Notes: generated by a model from the letters alone, not told the origin. DNA of 64,000 bases from Natrinema altunense (GCF_000731985.1 NZ_JNCS01000002.1:434001-498000); one strand, 5' to 3'; counted from the first letter of the stretch, positions 45,184-55,018 are shown. Numbers and translations: made by a program.

Positions 45184-45705
45184 TCAGTCGGCGACGGCTC
45201 GTTCCGCGTCCGGCTCGTCGGCGTCGCCGCGCGGGAAGAGCGGCTTGACCGGCACGATCACGTGGGCCCGCACGAGTCGCCCGTCGTTTCGTCGCCACTT
45301 TTGCAGATGGGCAATCGCGTGCGAGCCGTCGTATCCCTCTTCGATCCGCTCGCAGATCGCGCCGAACTCGTCTTCGTCGAACAGGGCAGCCGAGACCGGG
45401 TCGGTCTCGACCGCGACGCTCCCCCGTCTGGCGTAGACGTCGAGACGGCCGTCGAACGCGTACTCGAGGGCTTCGATCCAGCCGTGGATCTCGCCGACCG
45501 TCGGCCGATCGGGCGCCGTCGGAAAGGTGATCGACGCCTGATACTGGTCGGGACGATCCTGGACGTGTCGCTGCCAGAGCCGTCCCAGTCGCCGCGCAGT
45601 CCCGCCGCCAGGTACTGCCGATGCGATGTGGGTCGCTCGATCGGCCGCGGCCGAGACTCGTCGTCGGAGGGCCGTCACGGGGACAGTTCGATCGCGTTCC
45701 CTCAT
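45184..45705 (-). CDS. Hypothetical protein
   Basis: The protein has 173 residues and no signal peptide. A basic N-terminal third (RERDRTVPVTALRRRVSAAADRA) is followed by an acidic domain with QYQASITFPTAPDRPTVGEIHGWIEALEYAFDGRLDVYARRG and LFDEDEFGAICERIEEGYDG. The ordered hydrophobic spacing supports a real protein. No known family is recognised. It is convergent with the channel-like gene, 66 bp apart. Confidence 0.65.
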   Translation of the reverse strand: MRERDRTVPVTALRRRVSAAADRATHIASAVPGGGTARRLGRLWQRHVQDRPDQYQASITFPTAPDRPTVGEIHGWIEALEYAFDGRLDVYARRGSVAVETDPVSAALFDEDEFGAICERIEEGYDGSHAIAHLQKWRRNDGRLVRAHVIVPVKPLFPRGDADEPDAERAVAD

Positions 45706-45844
45706 TCGTTCTCACGTTCGAGTTGCGGGCATCGGTAATACGTCCTTTGTTGTGGCGCGACGGCGGCCGCCGCTCGAGACGCGGGACGCCGGCCGTCGAC
45801 GGTTCGCGAGAGTTTTGTACAATGGGTTGCTACCCGACGGCAGC

Positions 45845-46297
45845 ATGCCTCGTACAGGGTCCACTCCCTCGCGTCCGCTCCTCGCCGGTTCCGTTGCGAC
45901 CGTCGCGGCCGGCGTCGCGGTTAATCTCCTCTTTGACTCCCCGCTTCGAACGCTGCCGGCGTTCGTGTTGGTCGCCCTCGGCGTCGCCGGCGTCACGAGC
46001 ACCGCCAGAGAACACGGGACGGCACGGCTTCGACGCACCGCGAAGCGATGGTGGGTGCTCGCGTTCGCGACCTTCATTCCCTACGCGCTCGCGACGGCCC
46101 CCGACGGCGAATCGGCGGCCGCCGTCGGCGACGCGTTCGCCGGCCCGGTCGTCTCCCTCGCGCTCGAGTCGATCGCCGGCGCGACCGTCCTCTGTGCGGT
46201 GTCGATGACGGTCCTCTACGGGTTCGCCTGGTACGGCATCCATCCGGGCCGCCCGACGCCAGAGGAGCGCGTCCTCGCCGACGGCGGCGACGAGTAG
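45845..46297 (+). CDS. Small membrane protein of unknown function
   Basis: The protein has 150 residues with four predicted hydrophobic helices: LLAGSVATVAAGVAVNLL, LPAFVLVALGVAGV, WWVLAFATFIPYALA and TVLCAVSMTVLYGFAW. A short acidic C-terminus follows. The ATG at 45845 was preferred because the longer frame to 45626 is basic and lies partly antisense to another gene. It precedes the histidine kinase gene by 59 bp on the same strand, so a functional link to the kinase is possible but unproven. Confidence 0.7.
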   Translation: MPRTGSTPSRPLLAGSVATVAAGVAVNLLFDSPLRTLPAFVLVALGVAGVTSTAREHGTARLRRTAKRWWVLAFATFIPYALATAPDGESAAAVGDAFAGPVVSLALESIAGATVLCAVSMTVLYGFAWYGIHPGRPTPEERVLADGGDE

Positions 46298-46356
46298 TTA
46301 CACTCGAGTGCGGAATCGGCGCTGGACTTATCCGTTCGAGCGGCCTCCTACGTCCA

Positions 46357-49300
46357 ATGACCGAACGGGCGGAACCGACGGCGTCAGCCCCGTGGAGCGA
46401 CGGTGCCGATCAGGCGGCGCGTCAGTGGTACCGGACGGTCGTCGAGACGGTTGCGGGCGGGGTGTTCCAGCTCGACGCGGACGACCGCATCGTCGGCGTC
46501 GACGACACCCTCCTCGAGTTGACTGGCTACACCCGCGACGGGCTCTCCGGCGAGCACGTCACGGCCCTCCTCGGTGAGTCCGGCAGTGGCTCGTTCGAGA
46601 GAGGGTCCGCGACCGGCGTGACCGAACGCGAGGATTCGATCCGGACGGCCGACGGTACCGCGATTCCCTGTGAACTACGGCTCGGAACGGTCCCCGGCAA
46701 CGACGACCGTCGAGGTTCGATCGGCGTCGTCACCGAATGCCGCCCCGGACCTCGAGCGGCGTCGGACGCCGAATCGACCCGGACCAAACCGTTCGAATCG
46801 ATCACGACAGTGCTCGAGGAGGCCGATATCGGCGTTTTCGTGCTCGACGAGTCGTTCGATGTCGCGTGGATCAACGAGGCCACCGAACGGTACTTCGGGC
46901 TCGACGCGGCGGACGTGATCGGCCGGGACAAGGCGACCGTGATCGACGAAACGATCCGCGACCGGGTCGGCGATCCCGACGCGTTCGCCGATGTCCTCAC
47001 GGCGACCTACGACGACAACGGCGACACCGAGCGCTTCGAGTGTCGAATCACACCCGGCGACGGCCGCGAGGAGCGCTGGCTCGAGCACCGGAGCAAACCG
47101 ATCGCGTCCGGCCCGTACGCGGGCGGCCGGGTCGAACTCTACTACGACGTGACCGAACAGCACCGGCGAGCCTCCCAGCTCAGACAGCTAACCGAGGCCG
47201 TCCGCGAGTGGCTGGGCATCGGGACGCGCGAGGCCGTCGCCGAACAGGCCTGCCGTCACCTCTCCGAGATCCTCGATCCGGATTTCAACGGCGTGTTCCT
47301 CTCCGACGCCGCGGGGACGACCCTCGAGCCAGTCGCCTGGTCCGAACCCGAAACGACCTCGGTCGACGAATGCCCGACGTGCGCGGCGGGAGCGGCAATC
47401 GCCCGGCGCGTCTTCGACTCCGGCGAGCCGGTGATCGACGACGACGTGTCCGTCGAGGCGGACGACTCCGCGGTGCCGATCCGAAGCGCGATCGGCCTCC
47501 CGATCGGGGACCACGGCGTCGTCGTCATCGGGTCCGAAAGCGCCGGCGCGTTCGACGAGGGCGACCGTTCGCTCGTGAAAGTCGCCGCGTCGAGTCTCGA
47601 GGCGACCGTCGATCGGATCAGCCACGAGCGATCCCTCGAGCGCGAGCGGTCCCAGACCGAGACGATCCTCCGGACCACGCCGGTCGCCATTTCGGTCGAG
47701 GACGCCGACGGCGAGACCGTGCTGGCGAACCGACACGCACAGACGGCGCTCGGACTCGCCGACCGCGGGCCGCTCGGCGAGACGGAACTGCTCGCCGAGG
47801 GGACCGTCGTCGACGCCGACGGCGACCCGGTCGGCCCCGACCGCGGCCCGTCGACGCGCGTCAGGGAGACCGGCGAGCCGGTCTTCGACGAGGAGCTCAT
47901 GATCGAGGGACCGACGGGCGATCCGTTGTGGTTCTCCGTCACCGCCGTCCCCGTGTTCGGGGACGACGGCGACCTCGAGCGGGTCATTTCGGCCGGCGAA
48001 GACATTACCGCGCTCAAAGAGCACGAGCGCCGCCTTGAGCGTCGCAAGCACGAACTCGAGACCGAACTGAGCGAGATTCTCGGGCGGGTCTCGGACGCGT
48101 TCTACGCGCTCGACGACGACTGGCGGTTTACGCACGTCAACGACCGCGCCGGAGAACTACTGGGGCACGATCCGGCGGCCCTCGTCGGTGAGAACATCTG
48201 GGAGACGTTCCCCAGCGGAGCGCGATCCGACCTCTTCGAGCGCTATCGGACGGCCATGGAGACACAGCAACCCGTCGCGTGGCAGCGGTACTCCGACTCG
48301 CTCGACATCTGGATGGAGATCAGGGCCTACCCCTCCGAGACGGGACTGTCGGTGTACTTCCAGGACATCACGGACCGGAAACGCCGCGAGCGTCATCTCG
48401 AGCAGTACGAACGGATCATCGAGACCATCGAAGACGGGATCTACGTCCTCGACGAAAACGACCGGTTTTCCATGGTCAACGAGGCGTACACCGACCTCAC
48501 CGGGTACGATCGCGACGAGTTACTCGGCAGCCACGCCTCGCTCGTCGCCGACGAACAGGTGATGGCCCTCGCCCAGCGAATCGCCGCCGAGAGCGATGAT
48601 TCGACCATCGAGGCGTCGGTCGAGACGAAATCCGGCACCCGGATCCCGGTGGAGGCGACGGTGACGTCGATCGCGACCGTTGATACCGGACCCGAGCGGA
48701 TCGGCGTCGTTCGGGACGTCACGGAGCGTCAGGAACGACAGCGCCGACTCGAGGCGAGCGAGCAGCGCTACCGCACCCTCGCCGAGAACTTCCCGAACGG
48801 CGTCGTCGCCCTCTTCGACGACGAACTGCGGTACACCGCCGCCGGCGGGCAACTCCTCGGCGAAATCGGGATCGATCGCGAGGTCGCGCTCGGCCAAACG
48901 ATCCACGAGCGCTATTCCGACGAGCTACTCGCCGAGGTCGAACCCCATTTCCGGGCCGCCCTCGACGGCAACGAGCGCACCTTCGAGGTGACCTATCGCG
49001 GCCGGGACCTCCGTGCCACCACCCTTCCCGTCCGGACCGGTGACGAGGTGACCGCCGGAATGCTGGTCATCCAGGACATCACCGAACGAACGGCCTACCG
49101 GCGCAAACTCGAGGAGTCGAACGAGCGCCTGGAACAGTTCGCCTACGCCGCTTCGCACGACTTACAGGAGCCCCTGCGGATGGTCACCAGCTATCTTCAG
49201 TTGATCGAGGGGCGCTATGCCGACGAGCTCGACGCTGACGGCCGGGAGTTCATCGATTACGCCGTCGACGGGGCCGAACGCATGCGGGAGATGATCGACG

Positions 49301-49803
49301 GGCTGCTCCAGTACTCCCGGGTGGAAACGAAAGGCGAGCCGCTGGAGCCGGTCGCTCTCGATGCGGTTCTGGCGGACGTTCGCGAGGACCTCCAGGTCCG
49401 TATCGACGAACGGGACGCCGAGATCACGGCGGACACCCTCCCTCGTGTCGCGGGCGATGCGAGCCAACTTCGGCAAGTGCTCCAGAACCTGCTCTCGAAC
49501 GCGATCGAGTACAGCGGGGACGAGCCGCCGCGGGTTCACGTCAGCGCCGAGCGGACCGGATGGAAGTGGGAAATCTCCGTCCGCGACGAGGGAATCGGAA
49601 TCGACGCCGAGAATCAAGACCGGATCTTCCAGGTGTTCCAGCGCCTTCACAGCCACGAGGAACACGCGGGTACGGGCATCGGGCTCGCGCTCTGTCACCG
49701 GATCATCGAGCGCCACGGCGGCGAGCTGTGGGTCGACTCCACTCCCGGCGAGGGCTCGACGTTCTCGTTTACCCTCCCAACGGCAGAAACGGCGACGAAC
49801 TGA
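46357..49803 (+). CDS. Multi-PAS/GAF sensor histidine kinase
   Basis: The protein has 1148 residues and no membrane segments, so it is cytoplasmic. Reading order: two PAS domains (about 25-130, 150-275), a GAF domain (about 285-430), four further PAS domains (about 445-560, 570-680, 690-795, 800-910), then a HisKA region with phospho-accepting His934 in AYAASHDLQEPLRM, and an HATPase domain with LLSNAIEYSGD (N box), RDEGIGI and GTGIGLALCHRIIERHGG. The GAF contains DECPTCAAG with two Cys. PAS motifs such as YDVTEQ and FQDITDRK end individual repeats. The ligands are unknown, and no response regulator is adjacent; output through another receiver protein is inference. Confidence 0.93.
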   Translation: MTERAEPTASAPWSDGADQAARQWYRTVVETVAGGVFQLDADDRIVGVDDTLLELTGYTRDGLSGEHVTALLGESGSGSFERGSATGVTEREDSIRTADGTAIPCELRLGTVPGNDDRRGSIGVVTECRPGPRAASDAESTRTKPFESITTVLEEADIGVFVLDESFDVAWINEATERYFGLDAADVIGRDKATVIDETIRDRVGDPDAFADVLTATYDDNGDTERFECRITPGDGREERWLEHRSKPIASGPYAGGRVELYYDVTEQHRRASQLRQLTEAVREWLGIGTREAVAEQACRHLSEILDPDFNGVFLSDAAGTTLEPVAWSEPETTSVDECPTCAAGAAIARRVFDSGEPVIDDDVSVEADDSAVPIRSAIGLPIGDHGVVVIGSESAGAFDEGDRSLVKVAASSLEATVDRISHERSLERERSQTETILRTTPVAISVEDADGETVLANRHAQTALGLADRGPLGETELLAEGTVVDADGDPVGPDRGPSTRVRETGEPVFDEELMIEGPTGDPLWFSVTAVPVFGDDGDLERVISAGEDITALKEHERRLERRKHELETELSEILGRVSDAFYALDDDWRFTHVNDRAGELLGHDPAALVGENIWETFPSGARSDLFERYRTAMETQQPVAWQRYSDSLDIWMEIRAYPSETGLSVYFQDITDRKRRERHLEQYERIIETIEDGIYVLDENDRFSMVNEAYTDLTGYDRDELLGSHASLVADEQVMALAQRIAAESDDSTIEASVETKSGTRIPVEATVTSIATVDTGPERIGVVRDVTERQERQRRLEASEQRYRTLAENFPNGVVALFDDELRYTAAGGQLLGEIGIDREVALGQTIHERYSDELLAEVEPHFRAALDGNERTFEVTYRGRDLRATTLPVRTGDEVTAGMLVIQDITERTAYRRKLEESNERLEQFAYAASHDLQEPLRMVTSYLQLIEGRYADELDADGREFIDYAVDGAERMREMIDGLLQYSRVETKGEPLEPVALDAVLADVREDLQVRIDERDAEITADTLPRVAGDASQLRQVLQNLLSNAIEYSGDEPPRVHVSAERTGWKWEISVRDEGIGIDAENQDRIFQVFQRLHSHEEHAGTGIGLALCHRIIERHGGELWVDSTPGEGSTFSFTLPTAETATN

Positions 49804-49917
49804 CCGCCGCCGATCGTCGCCACGGCCGGCCAGCGGTCCCGTCAGTCACCGATGCGATCCCGGGTTCGAGCCCCGACTCGAGCCGCCGGTGCGAGCGACC
49901 CACGATCAGCCAACAGC

Positions 49918-49925
49918 TATATATT
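49918..49925 (+). promoter_or_regulatory. TATA box before the membrane protein gene
   Basis: The sequence tatatatt is centred 31 nt before the GTG at 49953 and supports that start for a near-leaderless transcript. Confidence 0.55.
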
Positions 49926-49952
49926 CGCCCACCGACTCAACCCGGCAACGCG

Positions 49953-50411
49953 GTGCACGACGTGATTCCGACAAGACACGGCTCGGAACGAGCCCCGTTG
50001 GCTGCCGCGCTCGGCTGTTTCGCCGTCGCCGGCGTCGCGAACGTCACCGTCGACCACGTCGCTCTCACCATCGGAGCGACCGGACTGGCCGTCGGTGGCG
50101 TCGCGTGTCTCGCTCGCTACGCTCAGTCGGTCACGCGGAAACGCCTCGCAGTCACCGCGTTGGGGCTGTGGCTCTCGTTTCTGGGCGTCGCCGTGGCGCA
50201 CGCCGTTGGCCTCGAGACCGTCGGCTCGAGCCTACCGGGACCCGCGCGGGTGACGGTCGTGGGACTCACTGCGATCACGTGGGCGACGCTGCTCGCCGCC
50301 GCCGGAACGACGATTTTCCTCGGCTTCCGGGAGTACGGGGCCTCGGCGCCGGCCGAAGAGCCCGACGAACAGGTGTTCGACGGCGAGACGACCGACTACT
50401 CGACGCGATAA
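49953..50411 (+). CDS. Small membrane protein of unknown function
   Basis: The protein has 152 residues from a GTG start (MHDVIPTRHGSERAPL). Four hydrophobic stretches are visible: AALGCFAVAGVANV, LTIGATGLAVGGVACL, LAVTALGLWLSFLGVAVAH and VVGLTAITWATLLAAAGTTIFL. An acidic tail (EEPDEQVFDGETTD) ends it. The start was decided by the TATA box 31 nt upstream; the frame stays open further upstream but overlaps the kinase gene. Its end overlaps the end of the convergent methyltransferase by 16 nt. Function unknown. Confidence 0.72.
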   Translation: MHDVIPTRHGSERAPLAAALGCFAVAGVANVTVDHVALTIGATGLAVGGVACLARYAQSVTRKRLAVTALGLWLSFLGVAVAHAVGLETVGSSLPGPARVTVVGLTAITWATLLAAAGTTIFLGFREYGASAPAEEPDEQVFDGETTDYSTR

Positions 50412-51064
50412 CTCACCGCGATGCCCTCGCCGAGGGGCACGACGATCGTCTCGAAGGCCGGATCGGCCCGCACCGTCTCGAGGTAGTCGATGATGCCCCG
50501 CGTGTGTTCGGTGGTGTCCGTCGGGGTACCGCCCTCGGCCCAGTCGAGGAGAGCATCGAACTCGATGACGCCGGCCGTAATCGCGTTGTCGGCGACGACG
50601 ACGCCGCCAACCGGCACGTCCGACCGAACGGCCTCGAACGCGTCGGCGTAGGTGCTCTTCTGATGGTCGATCAGCACGACGTCGAACGGGCCGTCGTAGC
50701 GGTCGATCGTCGCCATCGCGTCGCCGAGTTCGTACCGCGCGATGTCGTCGTAGCCGCCCGCGGTCATGTACTCGCGAGCCAGTTCGAGTTCGTCGTCGTC
50801 GACCTCCGTGAGGACGATTTCGCCGTCGTCGGGGAGCGCGTCGGCGAACCAGTAAGCCGAGTAGCCGTAGCCCGACCCGAACTCGAAGACGCGCTCGGCG
50901 TCGGTCAGGCGGGCGACAAAGCGAAGGAAGGCCCCGACCTCGGGGCCGACGTGGGGGAACCCCGCAGCGGCGGCGTACTCGTCCATCTCGACCAGCGTCT
51001 CGTCGGGGTCCGGGCCGACCGCGCGAACGAAGCGAGCGATCCCGTCTGCGAGAACCTCGGTCAT
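50396..51064 (-). CDS. SAM-dependent O-methyltransferase, COMT class
   Basis: The protein has 222 residues. The SAM motif is VFEFGSGYGYSAYWFADAL, with VLTEVDDDELELARE as the second strand, and DVVLIDHQKSTYADAFEAV holds the catalytic, metal-coordinating acidic residues of the class I catechol-type O-methyltransferases. VGGVVVADNAI follows as usual. The substrate is unknown; small phenolics or coenzyme-like molecules are methylated by relatives. The start at 51064 (MTEVLADGIARF) matches the family; the larger frame is not conserved. Confidence 0.9.
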   Translation of the reverse strand: MTEVLADGIARFVRAVGPDPDETLVEMDEYAAAAGFPHVGPEVGAFLRFVARLTDAERVFEFGSGYGYSAYWFADALPDDGEIVLTEVDDDELELAREYMTAGGYDDIARYELGDAMATIDRYDGPFDVVLIDHQKSTYADAFEAVRSDVPVGGVVVADNAITAGVIEFDALLDWAEGGTPTDTTEHTRGIIDYLETVRADPAFETIVVPLGEGIAVSYRVE

Positions 51065-51221
51065 ACTCGAGGCTACGGTCGCCAGCACATAGGGTTCGGG
51101 GAGTCCGACGCGCCGGCGGTCCCGATCGGGAGCGGGTCGGCGGCGGGTCGGCGACCGAGTGCCGTCGGGCCCGTTCACTGACAGTACTATTTTCACGCTC
51201 GGAGCCGTCATATCGACCGAA

Positions 51222-51677
51222 ATGCCCACCGACCAACCCCTCGCCGAGTCGATCGACAACCTGGTGTACGAACCGGTACAGGTCACGGACCACGGCGTCG
51301 ATCTGACGGTCAGCGCCGTCTACGAGGTGGCCGCCCCCGGCCGTCTCGACTTCGGCGGCGACGAACTCACGGACGCCGACCTCGAGCCCGTGCCGACGGA
51401 ACTCGAGTCACCCCACGACGAGTTCGGCTGGTGGCATCTCGACGGCGGCCAGTACGTCATCCAACACAACGAGTTCCTGACCGACCTCTCGGAACCGGTC
51501 CGACTCCAGCCGCGCAACGAACTGCTGGCTCGCGGCGGCTCGCATCCCTCGATGCAGGTGCGAGACCACCTGCCGTTGATCCCGCTGTCGGTGACCGACG
51601 GCGGACTCAAACTCAAGGAGAACGCGCGGGTGTCGACGGTGGTGCCGATCGGAACCGCGTCCCGACAGGTCGAATAG
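51222..51677 (+). CDS. dCTP deaminase/dUTPase-like protein
   Basis: The protein has 151 residues. The jelly-roll layout is recognisable: VQVTDHGVDLTVSAVYE, GWWHLDGGQYVIQHNEFL, VRLQPRNELLARGGSHPSMQV and a C-terminal GGLKLKENARVSTVVPI. This is the short haloarchaeal branch of the dCTP deaminase/dUTPase superfamily; the catalytic Ser-Arg and Glu of canonical dCTP deaminase cannot be confirmed by eye, so the activity may differ. A TATA-like tactatttt precedes the ATG at 51222. It is divergent from the O-methyltransferase. Confidence 0.78.
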   Translation: MPTDQPLAESIDNLVYEPVQVTDHGVDLTVSAVYEVAAPGRLDFGGDELTDADLEPVPTELESPHDEFGWWHLDGGQYVIQHNEFLTDLSEPVRLQPRNELLARGGSHPSMQVRDHLPLIPLSVTDGGLKLKENARVSTVVPIGTASRQVE

Positions 51678-51841
51678 CCGGTCCCTCCCTCGAGTATCCG
51701 TCTCGGTCCGACTGGGACAATGTATTGACGGCTACAACGGGTCGCTGACCCGACCCATCACGAGGCTCACGAGCAGCAACACGACGACCGCGATCACCCA
51801 CGGCACACGGGGAATTGAGCCAGCGACAGTACCGCGGTCGA

Positions 51842-52642
51842 CTACCGGCCCTCGTACTCTGGTTCGCGATCCTCGAAGAAGGCGTCGACGCCCTCCTCGT
51901 GGTCGGCGGTCTCGAAGACGATGCCCTGTGCCGTCGCCTCGTCGGTCAGGGCCTGCTCGAGGGACTTCTCCAGCCCCTCGCCGACGAGTCGGTTGGCGTG
52001 GCGAAGCGCGATCGGCGGGCCGGAGACGATCGTGTCGACGAACTCGTCGACTCGCTCCTCGAGTTCGTCGCGCCCGTAGACGTGGTTGACGAGGCCGAGT
52101 TCCGCCGCTCGGTCGGCGTCGACGATGTCGCCGGTGAGGACGAGTTCCTTCGCGACGTTCTCGCCGACGACCCGGGGGAGCAGATAGGAGGTGCCCGCGT
52201 CGACGCTCAGGCCGACCTGCCGGAAGACGAAGCCGAAGACGGCGTCCTCGCTGGCGAGTTGCATGTCACAGGCCAGCGCGAGGTTCGCGCCGGCACCCAC
52301 CGCGGGGCCGTCGATCAACGCGATCGTCGGCACCGGGAAGTCGATCAGCGTCCGCATCAGATCGTTCGTCGACCGCTCGAGTGCGCGGACCCGCTCGTCG
52401 GCGGGGATGTCGTTCTCGATGCCCTCGACCATCGATTCGATATCGCCGCCGGCCGAGAACGCGCCGCCCGCACCCTCGATAACGACACAGCGGGCGTCGC
52501 CCCCTTCGATTTCCGCGAGCGCCGCCGAGATGCCGTCGCTGATAGCCGTCGAGAGCGCGTTGCGCCGCTCGGGCTGGTTGAGTGTGATCGTCGCAACCCC
52601 CTCGGAATCGATCTCGAGGAGGACGTCGTCGCCGAGCGCCAT
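51842..52642 (-). CDS. Enoyl-CoA hydratase/isomerase family protein
   Basis: The protein has 266 residues of the crotonase fold. It has TITLNQPERRNALSTAISDG, GAGGAFSAGGDIESM (oxyanion hole), PTIALIDGPAVGAGANLALACDMQLASEDAVFGF and a C-terminal AFFEDREPEYEGR. Glu and Gly residues at the catalytic loop suit enoyl-CoA hydration in beta-oxidation or similar CoA chemistry. Its ATG shares its last base with the stop of the acyl-CoA ligase gene (a 1-nt overlap), so the two form one operon. Confidence 0.93.
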   Translation of the reverse strand: MALGDDVLLEIDSEGVATITLNQPERRNALSTAISDGISAALAEIEGGDARCVVIEGAGGAFSAGGDIESMVEGIENDIPADERVRALERSTNDLMRTLIDFPVPTIALIDGPAVGAGANLALACDMQLASEDAVFGFVFRQVGLSVDAGTSYLLPRVVGENVAKELVLTGDIVDADRAAELGLVNHVYGRDELEERVDEFVDTIVSGPPIALRHANRLVGEGLEKSLEQALTDEATAQGIVFETADHEEGVDAFFEDREPEYEGR

Positions 52643-54210
52643 TATGCGTCCCCCTCCTGTTCGCGGAGTTTGAACTTCTGGACCTTGCCGGTCGTCGTCC
52701 GGGGGAGTTCGTCGACGAATTCGACCTCACGCGGGTGTTTGTACTCCGCGAGGTTGGTCAGACAGTACTCGGTGATCTCTTCGGCCGTGACATCGCCGTC
52801 GGGCGTCCGGACGATAAAGGCCTTGACGGTCTCCCCGCGGCGGTCGTCCGGAATCCCGGCGACGGCGGCGTCGGCGACGTCCTCGTGCTCGAAGAGTAAT
52901 TCCTCGACCTCGCGTGGATAGACGTTGTAGCCGCCGGTGACGATCATGTGCTTCTCGCGGTCGACGACGTAGAAGAAGCCGTCCTCGTCATGGTAACCGA
53001 TGTCGCCAGTGTGGAACCAGCGTCGCCCGTCCGCCTCGGTGAACGCCGCCTCGTTGGCGTCTGGCAGGCCGTAGTAGCCTTTCATCACGTTCGGCCCGGC
53101 GACGACGATCTCGCCGGTGATCTCGTGGAGGTCGGCTTCGTCCTCGTCGATCGGCCCCTCATCGACCGGTGGAACCGCACCGAAGTCGTCGTCGACGACC
53201 CTCGAGTCGACATCGGGAACGGTCTTCCCGATGCTGCCGACGCGGCGGCCCTCGATCGGGCTGTTGAAGTGCGTGATCGGGCTGGTCTCCGTGAGCCCGT
53301 ACCCCTCGTAGATCGTCGGTTCGTAGAGCTCCTCGAACTGGCGCAGGACTTCGACCGGAATGCCCGAGCCGCCGACGCCACAGAGCCGCACCGACGACAG
53401 GTCGAACGCCTCGGCGTTCGGCTGATTGATCACGTCGTTGTACATGGCCGGGACCCCGTGCATGATCGTCAGCTCCTCGTCCTCGATCAGCGACACGGCC
53501 TCCTGTGCGTCCCATTCGGGCATCGGGTAGTACGCGGCACCGTTGAACAGCGCCGTGTTCATCACGACGGTCATCCCGTAGATGTGGAACAGCGGGAGGA
53601 CCCCCAGCTGTTTGTCGTCCGGCCGGATACCGTCCGGAACGAGTTCCGACGCCGCGTTCGCGTTCGACGCGAGGTTGCCGTGCGTGAGCTGGACCCCCTT
53701 CGGTTGCCCGGTCGTCCCCGACGTATACGGCTGGACCGCGTCCTCGTCGTCATCACGCTCGGCGATCTCCGGGTCGCCGGGCTCGAGGAACTCCTCGAGC
53801 GTGCTCGCACCCTCGGCGTCGCCGCCGACGCTCACGACGTGTTCGACGCTCGTCTCGTCTCGTACCGCCGTCACGAACGGGACGAGATCGGCCAGTGCGA
53901 CGACGACCTTCGCCCCGCTGTCGTCCAATAGGTGACCGATCTCGCGAGCCTTGTACTGGGGGTTCATCGGGACGACGACCCCGCCGGCCCGAAGCGTCCC
54001 GTGGAACGCGATCAGGAAGGGCGGCACGTTCGGCAGATAGAGCGCGACGCGGTCGTCCTGGCCGAGCCCTCGTTCCTCGAGCGCAGTCGCGAAGGCCCCG
54101 GTTTGCCCCCAGAACTCCTCGTAACTCGTTTCGGCCCCCTGGAACCCGATCGCGGTGTTGTCGCCATGTTCCTCGACGGCGTCCGCGACGTGAGTGACAA
54201 GATTTGTCAT
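52642..54210 (-). CDS. Acyl-CoA ligase (AMP-forming), fatty-acid type
   Basis: The protein has 522 residues of the ANL superfamily. The phosphate loop is YTSGTTGQPKGVQLTHGN. YEGYGLTETSP, RWFHTGDIGYHDEDGFFYVVDREKHMIVTGGYNVYPREVEELL and the hinge/catalytic Lys region TTTGKVQKFKLRE follow in the right order. It activates a carboxylic acid with ATP to an acyl-CoA; medium- or long-chain fatty acid is most likely. It is coupled to the enoyl-CoA hydratase. The ATG at 54210 (MTNLVTHVADAVEEH) is preferred over one at 54222. Confidence 0.94.
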   Translation of the reverse strand: MTNLVTHVADAVEEHGDNTAIGFQGAETSYEEFWGQTGAFATALEERGLGQDDRVALYLPNVPPFLIAFHGTLRAGGVVVPMNPQYKAREIGHLLDDSGAKVVVALADLVPFVTAVRDETSVEHVVSVGGDAEGASTLEEFLEPGDPEIAERDDDEDAVQPYTSGTTGQPKGVQLTHGNLASNANAASELVPDGIRPDDKQLGVLPLFHIYGMTVVMNTALFNGAAYYPMPEWDAQEAVSLIEDEELTIMHGVPAMYNDVINQPNAEAFDLSSVRLCGVGGSGIPVEVLRQFEELYEPTIYEGYGLTETSPITHFNSPIEGRRVGSIGKTVPDVDSRVVDDDFGAVPPVDEGPIDEDEADLHEITGEIVVAGPNVMKGYYGLPDANEAAFTEADGRRWFHTGDIGYHDEDGFFYVVDREKHMIVTGGYNVYPREVEELLFEHEDVADAAVAGIPDDRRGETVKAFIVRTPDGDVTAEEITEYCLTNLAEYKHPREVEFVDELPRTTTGKVQKFKLREQEGDA

Positions 54211-54397
54211 AGTCCATGTCATGCGTTTTCGCGTGTCGTAAAAAAGATTTACATCGTTCGGAGAATGCGGCCGTATTCCTTTCCATCGATAATCGGTCTG
54301 ATAGCTTCTCGAGGGGAGAAGGGGAAGGGAACCGCTCGCAACGGGCTAGCGACGACTCGAGGGTATTTACGACCGTGCCCCCTAATTCCGCCGTAGC

Positions 54398-55018
54398 ATG
54401 TATCAGGACATCCTCGTTCCGACGGACGGGAGCGACGGCACACGTCGATCGATCACGCACGGGTTGACGATCGCGGATCGCTTCGACGCGACGGTCCACG
54501 CGCTGTCGATCGTACCGCAGGGGCCGCTCGGCACGCTGCAGACCGACGACGCGATTTCGGCCGCCGAGCGTGCGGTCGAGCGCGTCGAAGCCGAAGCGAC
54601 CCGGGAGGGGGTCGACGCCGTGACGGCCGTCGAACGGGGCGTCCCCCACGAGGAGATCCTCGAGTACACCGACGAACACGACGTCGACATGATCGTCATG
54701 GGGACCCAGGGGCGGACCGGCCTCGATCGGGTCCTGGTCGGGAGCGTCACCGAACGGATCGTCCGGATGGCGGACGTGCCGGTCGTAACCGTTCGCTTGA
54801 ACGACGAAATCCGGATCGAAGATGCGGACGAGGCCGCACGGATCGCTCGAACGACGGCGGAACGGGACGGGTACGACGACGTGACCGTTCGCGAGACGCC
54901 ACACCGGACCAGTGCCTCCTGGATCGTCCCGCTCGAGACCGAGTCGGGGTCGCTTCACGTCCACGTCGACGCCCTGACGAGCGAGGCCCGCGTTGCGAAG
55001 GGGCCGGAAACCGAATAG
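54398..55018 (+). CDS. Universal stress protein, UspA family
   Basis: The protein has 206 residues. Residues 1-142 are a UspA domain: MYQDILVPTDGSDGTRRSITHGLTIA, then DVDMIVMGTQGRTGLDRVLVGSVTERIVRMADVPVVTV, with the ATP-binding G-x2-G-x9-G-S pattern. The extra 60 residues (IRIEDADEAARIARTTAERDGYDDVTVRET ...) form a second small acidic domain ending SLHVHVDALTSEARVAKG. It is a cytoplasmic stress protein; its partner is unknown. Divergent from the acyl-CoA ligase. Confidence 0.92.
   Translation: MYQDILVPTDGSDGTRRSITHGLTIADRFDATVHALSIVPQGPLGTLQTDDAISAAERAVERVEAEATREGVDAVTAVERGVPHEEILEYTDEHDVDMIVMGTQGRTGLDRVLVGSVTERIVRMADVPVVTVRLNDEIRIEDADEAARIARTTAERDGYDDVTVRETPHRTSASWIVPLETESGSLHVHVDALTSEARVAKGPETE

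Noticed and set aside
51740..51820. Minus-strand micro-frame of about 27 codons with one hydrophobic helix behind the enoyl-CoA hydratase gene.
   Set aside because: Only internal GTG starts are available and no promoter is seen; too short to support without conservation data.
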